From positions 1,178,001 to 1,242,000 of the forward strand of contig JAKZZE010000010.1 of NCBI GenBank assembly GCA_024220505.1: 64,000 nt of DNA, given 5' to 3'. The position numbers were made by a program, and so were the translations under genes. Each line of letters starts with the position of its first letter. Within the stretch, counting starts at the first letter, position 1. Under the pieces are notes generated by a model. It saw only the letters and a list, made by a program, of their open reading frames with translations, searched no databases and had not been told where the DNA came from. Shown here piece by piece: positions 32,740 to 45,114 of this stretch. This stretch comes from Rhizopus arrhizus. Its lineage: Eukaryota > Mucoromycota > Mucoromycetes > Mucorales > Rhizopodaceae.

Positions 32740-34115
32740 ATGTCTTCCTCAAGTCAGCCAGAACAAGATCCAAAGACCAAAGCCTTAAATGGCTATCGAA
32801 GAAGACTTTTAGAGCATCGTGAATTGGATGCTAAACTTAAAGAGAGTAAAGACTCGGCTAAAATATTAGCATGTAAACCGCAGTGTCCCTTACTCTATTT
32901 TTATAGTGCGTCTTGGATTAAGAAATCTCGACAAAGAATATGATAAATCCGAAGACGATATTAAAGCCTTACAAAGTGTAGGTCAAGTTATTGGTGAAGT
33001 ATTAAAGCAATTGGACGATGAACGATGTAGGTAGACATTTTATTCAAGCCCCTTATTTTCGACATGAACATTGATATAATTATATAGTCATTGTAAAGAA
33101 TACCAGTGGGCCACGTTACGTTGTTGGATGTCGTAATACAATAGACAAAGAGAAGTTAAAGCAAGGAGCTCGTGTTGCACTTGACATGACTACTTTAACT
33201 ATTATGCGAATTTTACCTCGTGAAGTTGATCCATTAGTATACAACATGTCGATGGAAGATCCTGGTGATGTCAGCTTTGCAGGCATTGGTGGACTTTCTG
33301 AGCAAATCCGTGAACTTCGAGAAGTAAAATATTTCTTTTCAAAAGTTTTATATACGAAAAAAAAAAACTCACATGTCGCATATTAGGTAATTGAATTACC
33401 TTTGATGAACCCTGAATTATTTTTGCGTGTTGGAGTTAAACCGCCAAAGGGTGTATTGTTATATGGACCACCCGGTACAGGCAAAACCTTGTTGGCCAAG
33501 GCAGTTGCTAGCACTCTACAAGTGAACTTCTTAAAGGTTGTTTCCAGCGCCATTGTCGACAAGTATATTGGTGAAAGTGCTAGATTGATTAGAGAGATGT
33601 TTGGTTATGCAAAAGAGCATGAGCCTTGTATTATTTTTATGGATGAAATTGATGCCATTGGTGGCCGTCGTTTCTCTGAAGGTACATCTGCTGATAGAGA
33701 AATTCAACGTACTTTAATGGAATTATTAAATCAAATGGATGGTTTTGATTACCTTGGACAAACAAAACTTATCATGGCTACCAACAGGCCTGATACACTC
33801 GATCCTGCATTGCTTCGACCTGGTAGATTGGATAGAAAGATTGAGATTCCATTACCCAACGAACAAGGTCGTTTGGAAATCTTGAAAATTCATGCTGGCC
33901 ATATTGCAAAGCACGGCGATATAGATTATGAAGCTATTGTGAAGCTTTCGGATGGATTCAATGGAGCCGATTTAAGAAATGTGTGTACAGAAGCAGGAAT
34001 GTTTGCTATTAGAGAAGAACGTGATTATTGTATTCAAGAAGACTTTATGAAAGCAGTAAGAAAACTTCAAGATGCGAAAAAACTGGAAACCAAGTTGGAT
34101 TATGAAAAGATTTAA
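32740..34115 (+). CDS. RPT4: 26S proteasome regulatory ATPase RPT4 (S10B/PSMC6)
   Basis: AAA+ subunit of the 19S particle base, which unfolds ubiquitinated substrates and feeds them to the 20S core. Exons 32740-32872, 32907-33026, 33088-33323 and 33387-34115; 405 aa, family-typical. An N-terminal coiled coil ([17 protein letters not shown], then [16 protein letters not shown]) is followed by the OB fold ([14 protein letters not shown]). The ATPase has Walker A GPPGTGKT ending at residue 197, Walker B IIFMDEID with D249-E250, an ISS-like [13 protein letters not shown] and the arginine-finger segment [12 protein letters not shown]. Intron 1 is only 34 bp; it is required, because reading through hits a stop, and its removal rebuilds the coiled coil. 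Confidence 0.97.
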
Positions 34116-34445
34116 TAAAAATGATTTTATTATGTTTACGATTTATGTATTTTCCTTGTAATTGTGCATGTCATTATCAAAAATAATGATGAAGCTCGTT
34201 TTGTATAGTCATGATACTATTTTTCTAGGCTCATGCTCGCTTTTGCCATAGTCCTACAATATAAATCTAGTTAGGAAAAAAAAAAAATTGCTTTTCGAAC
34301 AATGGCGCTTTCAGATTTGGATATTCTTTTCAGCTATTTACATTGAAACTCGTTTAGATAGTGAGTGCCTACTGCTGTCTTTAAAAAAAGAATATTAACA
34401 AAGGAAAATTAGTTTGTTCTACTATTTAGACATAAATTCCATAAA
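34116..34445. other. Intergenic
   Basis: Nothing recognised between RPT4 and the Zn2Cys6 gene. Confidence 0.5.
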
Positions 34446-36414
34446 ATGGTTCGTAAAGCACCTTGTCAAAGTAATAAGATTATAAAGAGAGAAATGAAAA
34501 AAAAGAAAAGCAGTTAACATGTATCTGTAGATTGTAAATATAGTCGAAGAAAATGTGAAAGAAGCAACGATTCTGAATTTTGTTTTCGCTGTATCAGATT
34601 GAAAAAGATATGCAAACCACAAACTACTTCTTCTAGCAGCAGTTCCAGTGTTGAGGACGATGAAGATATTGCTAGTGAAAAATATAACGATTTGTGTCAG
34701 CAAATTAACGAAATGCAAATTGAAATTCAAGAGCTTGAAAAAAGTTTAATCAAGCAAAAATCCGCAGCAGTCGTTAAACAAGAACCAGTTTGGAATCTTC
34801 GGCTTGAAAATGGACAAATTATATTAGACAGTGAGATCAAGAACTTTCAAGAATTTCAACTCTATGCACGCTCCTTTATACGCTATTTATCTCCATTTGG
34901 AAAGACCTTTCAAACGACTTCACTGATATTTAAAAAAGTTAACTCAAGTATCTTGCAAAAAGCAATGTTGACATTTTCTACATTGGCAAGCACCAAAAAT
35001 GAATATGTCAAGGATAAATATGTGGATAATTGTATTATGCAATGCATACAGCCAAGTATGTTTGTGGATAAATTGATTGATATATATTTTCGCTGCTATA
35101 ACAACTTTGTACCAATACTCCACGAAAGCAGCTATAGAAAACATATCCAGACGATCGAAAATAAGTTGGAGGATCCTATCATATTGGCTATCTGTACGGC
35201 TGCTTCTGTCTATACCTGCCCACACAGTATTTTTAATTCGCATGAGAAGCGATACTTTGGTGAATATTTTTATGCCAGATGCATGGAGAAACTAGTGGAT
35301 ATATTTGATGAGCCTGGCAAAGAACTCGAATCGCTCATTATTATAAATATTTTACAAACATTTATGTTTATCACAATGAGATTCAACGAATGTAAGAAAT
35401 GGGCTAGTGTAGGTGCTTGTCTTGCAGCAGCTCTACGAAATAATTATCCAGATTGTAAAAATGGGAGAAACTTGCTTGACGAAACAACCAGGGCTATGTA
35501 TGCGATTATTCACCGTAACTGCATTTATGGGTTTTCCGTATTACAGCTGATAAATTTTAGTATGAATGAGACTTATGATTGCTTTGAAAGGATCCAGGAA
35601 CCCCTTGATGTTTTACCTGATGAACCTGAGCTTGCGAAGAATATAGTGGAAACGATCAATCACGTTATGCAGTTAGAAAGGCATCCTTTGACAAGAGCTA
35701 CTAACCAGAAATCAGGGCTCTTTGTGCGTGGAAAAGCTATAGAATTGACATTAGAAGATATTATACAATATGAAACAATAGTTTCAGAATGGTGGCATGA
35801 CTTACCTGAATATTTGAAGATTAGCAAAAAACGATTTGATTGTACAAAGGAACTTATCGAAAGTTGTTCTGATCCTCGGAAGCTATTGATGAGTATTTAT
35901 GCTCATAGCTTAATTATAAATGTTCAAGTCAACTTTTTCTATCCAGAATTAGGAAGTACTGTACATCATATTGTAAAGGATAAAGCAAATTATTTAGTAA
36001 TCCATGCATCGCAAATGGTCTTAGCTGCAGTAAAACGAATTCAGCAATTGAATGCATTTTGTTTTTGTAAGTTTATGCTTTTATGAACGAAGGAAAAAGG
36101 TCTCAAAACAATTTTTTTTAGCTCCAGCAAAGTTATTGATAAGAATAATAGATGCACTTGTGTCTTTAATGCATTCTAGTGATACGGACATTAAGATAAA
36201 GATAAATATTGAAGAGTTTATGAAAGAATTCAAAAAGTCGGTTTCACCAGACCATCACACATTTTCGCACTCTCCACTTTTTTCACGCGTTACATCAAAT
36301 ACGACTGAATCATCTACATCCCTTCATAGCATTTATAAGCATTATCCACTACCTGTTGAGGCGTTAATTTTTGATGTTGTACATAGTTCAGTCATGGACA
36401 CATTCAAATCATAA
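34446..36414 (+). CDS. Zn2Cys6 fungal transcription factor
   Basis: Binuclear zinc-cluster DNA-binding regulator with a fungal-type middle homology domain; target genes unknown. Exons 34446-34470, 34531-36066 and 36122-36414; 617 aa. The zinc cluster is at residues 7-36, with cysteines at 7, 10, 17, 26, 29 and 36 (CX2CX6CX8CX2CX6C); the second cysteine is rebuilt only by splicing out intron 1 within the cluster. A Ser/acidic linker, then a heptad-like helix (QQINEMQIEIQELEKSL) suited to dimerisation follow. The regulatory domain has FFRCYNNFVPILHESSY-like YFRCYNNFVPILHESSYR near 35090. The first exon is only 25 nt, so the DNA-binding domain is easily missed in annotation. Confidence 0.92.
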
Positions 36415-36674
36415 AACATATATCATTTCTTTATTGTTATATCCTATCTTTGTATTTAATAATCATAATAAAAAAACACAATTGTATTATTTAAAATGTA
36501 TTTGCAAGTTTATAGACAAATAGAATCCTAGTGTTCACTGATAAACACTCTTTTTGCAATGAAAAAAATAAAAGAGTACTGATTTAAACATTAAGACTAT
36601 CAACCTTTTATTCGACAAAGATAGATAAGCTTGAAAGTCAAAGGTGGACTTAGTTCTCACATCTGTTCACTATG

Positions 36675-36708
<34 letters not shown>

Positions 36709-37967
36709 AAAGTCTGAGCAACATCATTAAAGCAATTTATTTCTACTTTCAACATCTTTATAATATTAAAATATGACACATAAAAGGTTTGATAAACTGT
36801 GATTGGCAAATATTCCAGATTTTCATTCAAGAATAAATCTTGTTGACTTTTTTATGTCTCACAAATGTAAAGGGAGCACGCAAAAAAAATAAAAATAAAA
36901 TCGCATGGCTAACGGATATTAATCTTGATTCGGTTCATTTCCTTCTTTGGTCAGATGTTTGGACTTGAAAAGTTCGTCTGAACTTTGAAAATCAACGGCT
37001 AATACAAATATTATGTTGTACGAAGCCATACTTTTCTATTTGCCCCCGTTTGTATCTCATCAACCTTAATGACATTTGTGTGTACATATTGAGAGATAAA
37101 TACATGAAAGAATAAAAATTTGAAGCCATCAACTGGTCTTTAACATTTTTTTTTTTTTTCCTTTAGAAAGAAGGAAGACAGAAAATGGCTTGACATAAAA
37201 TATTCATTTCGGAATGGGCGGTGTACAAAATTAGAGTGGCTTTAAAGCCATTAAAGAGGAGAGATGGTGTGTATGCATGCTTCATTTCTCGAGTAACCCG
37301 ATATGATTAATAAATAATTCTGAAACTTCATTTTATTAAAAAAAAATCAAATTTAAAAAAAGAAGCTTATTTCCTATATTCAGATGCTTGCGTTGTATGA
37401 CAATGTGGGTTACCTACCCTTGAATACACATATTCATGTTTCAAACAAGTCAATAACATTCCTTATTGAAATGGCATTCTAGTTTGTATCATTACTGAAT
37501 GATAGTCAAGAAGGACGTGTATATATAATTAGCAATTGTCTTTTAACTTATATCTGTCAAATGAAGCAATTTATTAAATGAATATTATTGGATTAAAATA
37601 CCTCCTTTCAGGGAGAGCGTATTGGTTTGATGTTGTACATGATATGATATGAAAAGAAATAACAGTAATTAAAAATTTAATAAAGTAAGAGGGCTTTGTT
37701 TGATAAATAAAGATGAATGAGTTACTGCTGAGAAGAAAGATGGACAGTGGATGATGAAGCGTTATTTTAGATAATCATATGAAACTTTATTCAATGCCTC
37801 AGTTTTGTATTTATTCAAGTCCTTGACAGTATTAAATCTTGTCTTTAGTATTTGATTATATTACTGCTTTTGCTGTATGAAATAAAAATTGAATTCTTTG
37901 CATGTTTACAAGAAAGACAATTACTCAATAAAATGCTTACCAATTGATTATCATTATAATCTATGAT

Positions 37968-38003
<36 letters not shown>

Positions 38004-38291
38004 AGTGATGTCCAATCATATTGCTTTAAAGATGGGGAAAAGAGAACAATTAATTGTTTACTGAACACAAGATCTATGAATTAAGGAGAAAGAGAGAGAA
38101 TGAGTTGTACAAATGCAAGTAAATTAACTCTGAAACAGGCAGGTTACAAACAAAACTAATTAGAGCTGTCAAAGATGTACAAAAAGTTTACATTTTATTT
38201 ATTTTAATCCATAAAAAAAGGGGAAGCCAGTCCCACACAAATGAGTTTTGAATACAAGGTATATATGAAAATTGATTGTTTAAATGAGTAA
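36415..38291. other. Long intergenic region with (GA)n microsatellite
   Basis: About 1.9 kb with no recognised gene. It contains T/A homopolymers near 36677-36710 and a (GA)n tract at 37972-38000, followed by further AGAGA sequence near 38088. An AT-rich region precedes the 3' end of the next gene. Confidence 0.5.
37972..38000. repeat. (GA)n microsatellite
   Basis: Uninterrupted dinucleotide run of about 14 units, seen directly. Confidence 0.95.
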
Positions 38292-38702
38292 TTATGCCCA
38301 AGACCAAGTAATTGAAACACGACCTTGAGAGAGACTAGCAATCTTTTGGAAAGCAGCAGGACTCATATCCACATCACCACTTGCACAACCAGGACAAGTA
38401 TCAACAATTTTAACAGTAACAGAGCCCTTGGGTCCCTTGACCTTAATAGATTTGCCACAGTTAGGATTTTTGTTTGAATTATCACCATTAGCCATTTGGA
38501 TATGATTTAATGCTGCGATCATATCACTTGAATCATTAGTCCAACCACAAGATCCTAAACCAGGAGCGTAAAATGTACCATCACCAGAATAAGATGATCT
38601 CGTAACTAATTGAGAAGAACCAGCTTCGTTTTTAATTGGGGCGGCAGAGATCAAATAAGCAAGAAAAGCGATAGCAGTGAAGAGAATGAATTTAATAGAC
38701 AT
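38292..38702 (-). CDS. Secreted barwin/RlpA-like double-psi beta-barrel protein
   Basis: Small secreted protein of the DPBB group that includes barwin-like and so-called riboflavin-aldehyde-forming fungal proteins. Single exon, 136 aa. The signal peptide is MSIKFILFTAIAFLAYLISA, then APIKNE. The domain starts at YSGDGTFYAPGLGSCGW and has ALNHIQM, NCGKSIKVKG, VTVKIVDTCPGCASGDVDMS and AFQKIA. The cysteine pattern (Cys in SCGW, NCGK, and CPGC) and the D-x-C-P-G-C block are typical. Catalytic activity is unproven for the family; a role in the wall or extracellular space is inferred. A paralogue lies at 54.9 kb. Confidence 0.9.
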   Translation of the reverse strand: MSIKFILFTAIAFLAYLISAAPIKNEAGSSQLVTRSSYSGDGTFYAPGLGSCGWTNDSSDMIAALNHIQMANGDNSNKNPNCGKSIKVKGPKGSVTVKIVDTCPGCASGDVDMSPAAFQKIASLSQGRVSITWSWA

Positions 38703-39489
38703 TTTGAATAAGTGAATGAGAACAGTAAAGAAAAAGTAAGAAACTTGATCTCATTTACTTTTATATTAACTTAATTTAATGACCGACTCGAGCCTCTTTC
38801 TCTCTCACTTTAAAGTGGAGTACCTTGTAAAGACCCGATCCTTCACCCCCGATCCCTGGGCCCTTCTAGTAAACAGAAAAGAGAAAAGTAGGCCTGGGTT
38901 TAATTGTTATGGAAACAGCATCCGTCACTCCCGATCGAATATGGAATGTCTTGTTATGGTTAATTGCATTATAAAAAAATTTTCTTTGTGCACACAAAAA
39001 CATTCGAACATAATTGACATTAAAATGTTCTACGCCGGACATGACGCAAAAAAAGGTGAAAAAGAACATTGAGATGATTGTCGCACAATAATTAAACTTT
39101 TTTTTTTTTTTTTTTTCTACGCAATGCCACATTGTATTAATAATAATAGTTTACAATATTTGACAACATTTTCATTCATTCATTTATTCTTTTCGAAAAC
39201 AACAAAGTGTTTTTCATTCTTTTGTATCTTATGTTGATTTGCCCAAGATAAAGAATGAACAATTCTTTATACAAAAAAAGAACTTTTTGTTTCAAAAATA
39301 ATTCCATGTAACACGATATAAGGACACGACATGTAATTGATCAGATTTTCGCGTTTAAATGACAGCTAGTGGACCGGGTGTCCTTCTTTAAACACAGGAA
39401 ATTTTTTTTTCTACATGTGGACCTTCCTCTCCCCCCCCCCTAAGTTTGTATCAGATTATAAAGTAGACAATATTTATTAATAATGTGAG
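38703..39489. other. Intergenic
   Basis: Upstream region of the DPBB gene and 3' side of the ubiquitin ligase gene. It contains poly-T near 39100 and a C-run (tcccccccccc) near 39429. No gene. Confidence 0.5.
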
Positions 39490-42400
39490 TTATGATATGT
39501 CTTCAAAGTTATGTAATATTCTGCCTACTAAATAAGTGTCTTCTCTTATAGTTTCCATCCATTGCTTCATATATCCTACTGCTAGACATAAAGCATAGTA
39601 GATGAAAAAAACGGCAGACACACAAGGATAAACATTTCGAATCAAATCAATTGGATCTTTGTCTGAAAGTTTAAAATAATGCCTATTCGCTTCCACAATG
39701 GCGTACGGAAACAGGATCATGAGTAAGATGATAGAAGTAAAAGGAATAATAATCTCTTTCAATTCTTGATTAAGATTGAAATTTGATATGCCTTGACTTG
39801 ACAGCTATGTACATTGACTCAATACTAAACACTTATTATCTTGAATTGCACTTACTCTAGTCATTGATATATTTAAGGGATGTGTGGCTGGTAAGACACG
39901 TTGACAAATGATTTGAAATAGCGCCAAACAGGCCAGTCCATTTGCCCAGACAAAGATGGGCTGTATGACAAGTACTTGGGAATCTTGTGTTGGAATATTG
40001 ATGTACAATTCAAGTGTAAGTCCAAATAGTAGAGGTATAACCAATCCGAATAGTATCAGGATTGCTATTAAATTGAATACCTGTTTATATACATAAAATA
40101 AGCATAAAAAGTCGTGAGACAATAAGAAAAAATTTACCCATTTTGATAAGGTACGAACAGAAATCGAACCCATCGTCATCCTTACTGCTTCAATCAAAGA
40201 TAAGAAAAGACACCCTAAAAAGTAAGAATAAGCATCATGTACTGGCCTTGAAATCAATTTTCTTCCGATCGTTATGGGCAATAAAATGAGAACGAACAAG
40301 ACAAATAGATGAATTGACACCCAAAGAGTGAGTAGCATGCTGAACACACGTATCTTAAAGTGGGGCGGTGCATATACCAGGGTTGTATTTGCTTCCAATT
40401 CTTCACGGTTCCTTGCTGCGGGATGTCCGCCTATGGGCTCTTGACTGACGGGGTCTGCAGGGACAAGCATAGATCTTCCGGGAAGATAAGAATGTACTCG
40501 GTCGTGTTTTGGTACAACAAGAAATTGTCCAGTTCGTTCGAAACGTAACACATCTTGTTGATTTTCTTGAGGGTTGTACCTTGGACGTCGGAGTTTTGAG
40601 GTCCATGTCTTGTAAAAGATGTCGCCTTCTTCATCCACTGGTCGTGAACCCAAAAAGAAGGACGTAAGACGAAATTGGTGCAACAGTTGCTTGGTCCAGG
40701 CAGTCAGTAGTCGTTCTAGTTTCTCACCGTGATTGACATATGAAATAATGCAAGGTGCGATGTATAGAATGGCTAGTAAATCAAAGGGAACAGTAAATAA
40801 GGGTTCACTAATCAAATAAATGAGATTTCAGCAGTAAAGTGGAGTAGAACAAAAATTTCATGCACTTACGAATAGTTCCATGTTAAAGGTAAAAGATAGC
40901 CATTCATCAACAAAGCAGCTAATCGAGCAAAGAAGCCTATGCCAGCAAGAATGACCGAGACATAGACGGTAGCTACTAAACACAGCTTTTTGAATTGCGA
41001 CCAAATTGATCTATCTATCAATTCCTTCATTGCATGAAACTGAGGATCGTTTGGATCTCGAATAAACCAGATAACACCTGGACGGAATACACCTCTAAAG
41101 AAGCTGACCGTTGTTGTAAAGAGAAACATAAAGACTGTACCTGTAACCCAATGCAAAAAGAGAGAAGCCACAGGTGCACACATAAAATAATTCTTGAGTT
41201 GATCTAATCCCTCTTGTGCGCTTCTAAAAAAGAGTGGCGGTAAAGCGGAGAGATCAATCAAGTATCCGCATCCAATAGGGAAAATGATGAGTTCTGTAAT
41301 GATGAACGAAGTGACTTTCATACAAAGACAAGACTGATAAATTGCTTGACGTGCTGTGCGTCCAATACGAGAATAATGATGCGTTTGTGATAAATAGATG
41401 ATACCAATGAAGGCCACAGTCGCGTAACCAGTCAAAATGCAGCCGGTAATTTTTATATAGTTATCACTAGAAGGCATATCGAGAAAGTATCGATAAACAA
41501 TATGCCAGGCGTTGCTAAATGCACTTGTAGATATCGATGCCGATGAAGATGATGTTTGTGTTGATTGATGAAGATGTATGAATGCAGAGTAAAGCGCAGA
41601 CCGAATTGATAAGGGTATATGTTGTGTGATTTGATCGAGTAAATAATCCAATGCAGGGTCCAGCAAACCTCTAAGTACTTGAATTGAGTACTCCAATAGT
41701 TTCCATGGTCGAAACTTTTATAAAAGCAATAAGCAATCTCTAATCATTTAAATTAAATAGCTCCTTTTTACCATGATAAATGACGTGCCAATCATATAAG
41801 GGACCCATATACCAATTTCAAGACTCATGCATAATAATAAAGTTATTAGGCTTGCGTTTTGAAACAAGTTGAGGACATTGCCTTTGATGCCAATGCCTTG
41901 CAATAAACCATTCACATCATCTACTCCAGCCACTATCTCTTCTTCATTTACATTGTTATTATTGTTCATAAAATGGATAACATCATCATCATCATCTACT
42001 CCTTCATTTACAACTTCTGGCATTCGTTGTTGCTGTTGAATATCATCTATAAATGGTACATTTTGTTCCAGCCATTCATGTAGTAAAAGAGCAATGATAG
42101 ATAAAAGAGCAAAGCTAAACCCAATAATCCATCCCTTCATGCAATCATAAAGTATTGTCTCTAAATTCCACTGGTATTTTGCTTGTTTGGGTATATCAAC
42201 CAAAGGACGAAATAAGATTCGAGATAGGATCCGCTGTGTGCCGACAGAAGACCAAGCAGAGAACCGCCACCACCAAAAAGTGACATAAGGTACTAAACCT
42301 AACCAGACAAAGGCAGATAAAGTTACACGAATTGAATAATAAAATGAAATAAAAATCATGTAAGTCATCCGTCTAATTAATTGTAGTTTTGGTATCGTAT

Positions 42401-42699
42401 TTGGCATATCTTTCTTGTATATTGGCGTGAATTTGAATGAATAATTGCATAATTCACAATATTTCTTTTTGCTGTGTTCTAACCAATCCATTAAACTATA
42501 TTTAATTAAATTAAAGAATACTCTTTAGGTTTACTTTAAATAATACCAATTTTGATGAACGTAACGTATACTTCCAGAGCATTTACATGGATAATACAAT
42601 GGATCTTCTGTTGTACCTTCTCCTCGACACACTCTACATATTTCTAAATCATTTTTTAATATCAAAATTATTTAGTCTATTTTACTTGCCTTCTTCCAT
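39490..42699 (-). CDS. DOA10: ER membrane RING-CH E3 ubiquitin ligase (DOA10/MARCH6 family)
   Basis: Membrane-embedded ubiquitin ligase of ER-associated degradation. Seven exons: 42699-42690, 42643-42547, 42495-41772, 41714-40870, 40807-40138, 40080-39856, 39804-39490; 961 aa, within the family range. The N-terminal RING-CH is complete only after splicing: ICRVC, PCKC, VHQNC and YCELC give the C4HC3 pattern, followed by [10 protein letters not shown]. Many hydrophobic segments follow (for example [18 protein letters not shown] and [15 protein letters not shown]), with an Asn/Asp-rich loop between. Exon 1 is only 10 nt and uses a GC-AG intron (donor G|GCAAGT). The intron at 40137-40081 is 57 bp and open in frame, so retention would add 19 residues. 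Substrates are unknown. Confidence 0.92.
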
Positions 42700-43689
42700 T
42701 TGTATTTTTTATATGAAAGAAGAAGAAGAAGAAAAAAAAAAAAAAGAGTTGCATACACAATACTTGTGGATACAAAAATAAAAATGAACCAATAAAAAAA
42801 AAAATTACTTGACGAGGTCACATTTTGCATCTTTACTGTGCGGGGTTCAAGCTTTATTCATGCTTTTTTTTTTTGTTGATTTTTTATGAAATATAATAGG
42901 AGCCACTCGTCTGAAAGCGGTGTGAACCAAAAGAAACAGAATATGAACGATTGAACACGCTAGTCAAGGTTGAGTCTACCCTTTTTGAGGGTAAGTTGAA
43001 CCCCAACCGACAAATAGATTTTTGAATTTAAGCATATTCTTTGACATTTTCTACTAATAGTATAAATAGCAATCATAATTAACAGCGATAAAAGAGGTAT
43101 CTTTTATTCATAATAATAATAGTAGAGTGTGTGTGGAATAGCAATGAGCTAAAATAAACTTAATTTTCAATCTGTTCCATATCACTCTTTTTATCTTTAT
43201 AGTATTTGTTCATAACTTTTCAATGAATAATGAATTTTGTACACTATCTTTTGGACGGTCTGATAGATATATTGTGAATAATACGGATACAGTAGCTGAA
43301 TTTAAGAAGTTTTTTTTTTTTTTAAAAAAAAAATAGCATAGAATATACTAAAAAGAAAATTGTTTGAATCAAGGCCATGGCACATATCGAATGCTGTATT
43401 GTATTGATATATATTATAATTGAAATATCAAGTATTAATACCTCATTTTTTTATATCAACATAAGGCACCTTCCAATATTATTATTATTGATAAAATTTC
43501 AAATCTCAAACTACTACCAGTCATCGTATCCAAATAAACATATCAAATGATAAAACATATTCGAGGCAAAAAGTTTGATGAAAAATTAAACAAGGAGTTA
43601 AACGTATATTAGAGGTAGATAGCATATGAACAGATAGTGCGTAAAGAAGCTAATGTTGTATTTTTGGCCAGAAGTACTTTATTTATGAT
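42700..43689. other. Intergenic
   Basis: About 1 kb with no recognised gene; A/T homopolymers near 43310-43335. Confidence 0.5.
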
Positions 43690-44059
43690 ACTAATGAATT
43701 GTTAAAGTTGGCTAGAAAAGTAAATACATGTGATATGGAAGCTAATGAGACCATTATTGATGCTATTTCTGCATCCATCAAAAATAGACCAAACAGATCA
43801 TCAGAATTGCATTTAACCAATAGCTATATTCACACAGCTATCAGATCTACTTTCGATTCATATGACATTGTCTCTCATTGCTCAAACTTACTGTCTTTTA
43901 AAACAACAACCAAATCCAAAGAATGTTTCGATTATGTTTGCGACAAATATACAAAGCATGAATAAGGCTATTCTACCGTCTATGGTGAAATCAAGGCTAG
44001 TGAAAACACAAGTAGCATAAATCAAGATTTATACAGATCAGCATATTTACAAAAAATAT
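43690..44059 (+). pseudogene. Decayed copy of a dispersed PD-(D/E)XK-like family
   Basis: One reading frame with an internal stop. Before the stop: ANETIIDAISASIKNRPNRS and later FDYVCDKYTKHE; the frame then continues GYSTVYGEIKASENTS and QDLYRSAYLQKI to a second stop. The pairing of an acidic aromatic strand (FDYV) with G-E-I-K twenty residues later looks like a worn PD-(D/E)XK core. The 14-kb and 62-kb relics have comparable blocks. No start codon or flanking exons could be found. Confidence 0.4.
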
Positions 44060-44131
44060 AGTTGACAATAATTGTTTAAAAGCCGATAAAATCAACTGTA
44101 TCAACTGTATTTTCTAGTTGAAATATTTCTA

Positions 44132-44171
<40 letters not shown>

Positions 44172-44525
44172 ATGAAAAAAGGGGATTAAGGAGAAGAAGA
44201 AGCTTATTTACAAGTTGCTACATACTATGGACCGAACAAAAATACAAGTTTATTCTAAATATAGTTAATAAATAACTTTTTAAGATATAAAAGCATTTAT
44301 TTGTCATAGTTAAATAAGAATTAATTATTCAATCAAAAAATATTAATTTAATAAAGAGATAGTTACCACTAGAGAATTCTATGTTTTATCGTCATCACCA
44401 CTTTCTCAAAACGCGAAAATATTATTTGCAGAAAACTTCTCGCGTTTCTTGCCTTCCTCTAAGTATCGAAAAGGGAGTCACATCGGATAATGCCTTTTCT
44501 TTTTCTTTAAAAAAAAATCATTTAA
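44060..44525. other. Intergenic with long poly-A
   Basis: Holds a run of more than 35 A residues (about 44131-44169) and otherwise nothing recognised. It ends in the leader of the RNase H2 subunit gene. Confidence 0.5.
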
Positions 44526-44953
44526 ATGAGTGACATCAAGGCTCACCTGTTTCCTTTTTCTGTAGACTATGAGGGACCAGTAAAGTCAAAAGAGTATTTA
44601 CAAATTGAAAAAATAGAAAACGAACAGTATGAGACGGTCGTTATGGGAAGACAATTGTTTGGTCACTCTGTTTCAATCCATGGTAATACTCAAGGTCATG
44701 TTTGGATAAAAGATACTAAAGAGGAAAAAGAAGAAGAAGAACAAATGAAGTGGAAAAAGTCAAATACAATTGTGGATGAATTCATCTTATGGAAAAAGGA
44801 TAGGGCACCAGATAAAAAAGATGCACGTATTAGAGCTGTTGAAAATTGGTTAAACATATCACAAGCAGTAAAATGGCATATGAATGTATTATCTTATTTT
44901 AATTTAATAACATTTTATAATTTCTATAGATTCATGAACCAATTCCTTTGTAG
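44526..44953 (+). CDS. Ribonuclease H2 subunit C
   Basis: Non-catalytic subunit of the trimeric RNase H2, which removes ribonucleotides from DNA and RNA:DNA hybrids in the nucleus (yeast Rnh203, human RNASEH2C). Exons 44526-44885 and 44930-44953; 127 aa. Family blocks: HLFPFSVDYEGPV at the N-terminus, VVMGRQLFGHSV, and GHVWIK after it. A Lys/Glu-rich loop is followed by ENWLNISQAVKWHMNIHEPIPL. The last exon of 24 nt supplies the conserved IHEPIP ending; unspliced, the frame would run on into unrelated sequence. The protein is short but matches the fungal members. It converges with eIF2-gamma, about 160 bp stop to stop. Confidence 0.88.
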
Positions 44954-45114
44954 ACACGTTGAAAATCATTAGATACACACACATATCATCCTCATTAAAC
45001 CATTTGATTTATTAATAAGAAGAACAAAAGGTTTTGTTTATTAAAGAAAAAAATTTACAAACTTTTTATTGTGTGTAGATTGAAGAGAGAGTGTGTATAC
45101 ATGTTATCTTTTTA

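Noticed and set aside
37972..38100. GA repeat as a GAGA-type regulatory element of a nearby gene
   Set aside because: It lies more than 250 bp beyond the 3' end of the nearest gene, so a simple microsatellite is the better reading.
44131..44169. Long poly-A as the tail of a retroposed gene
   Set aside because: No coding or LINE-like sequence directly upstream and no flanking duplication found.
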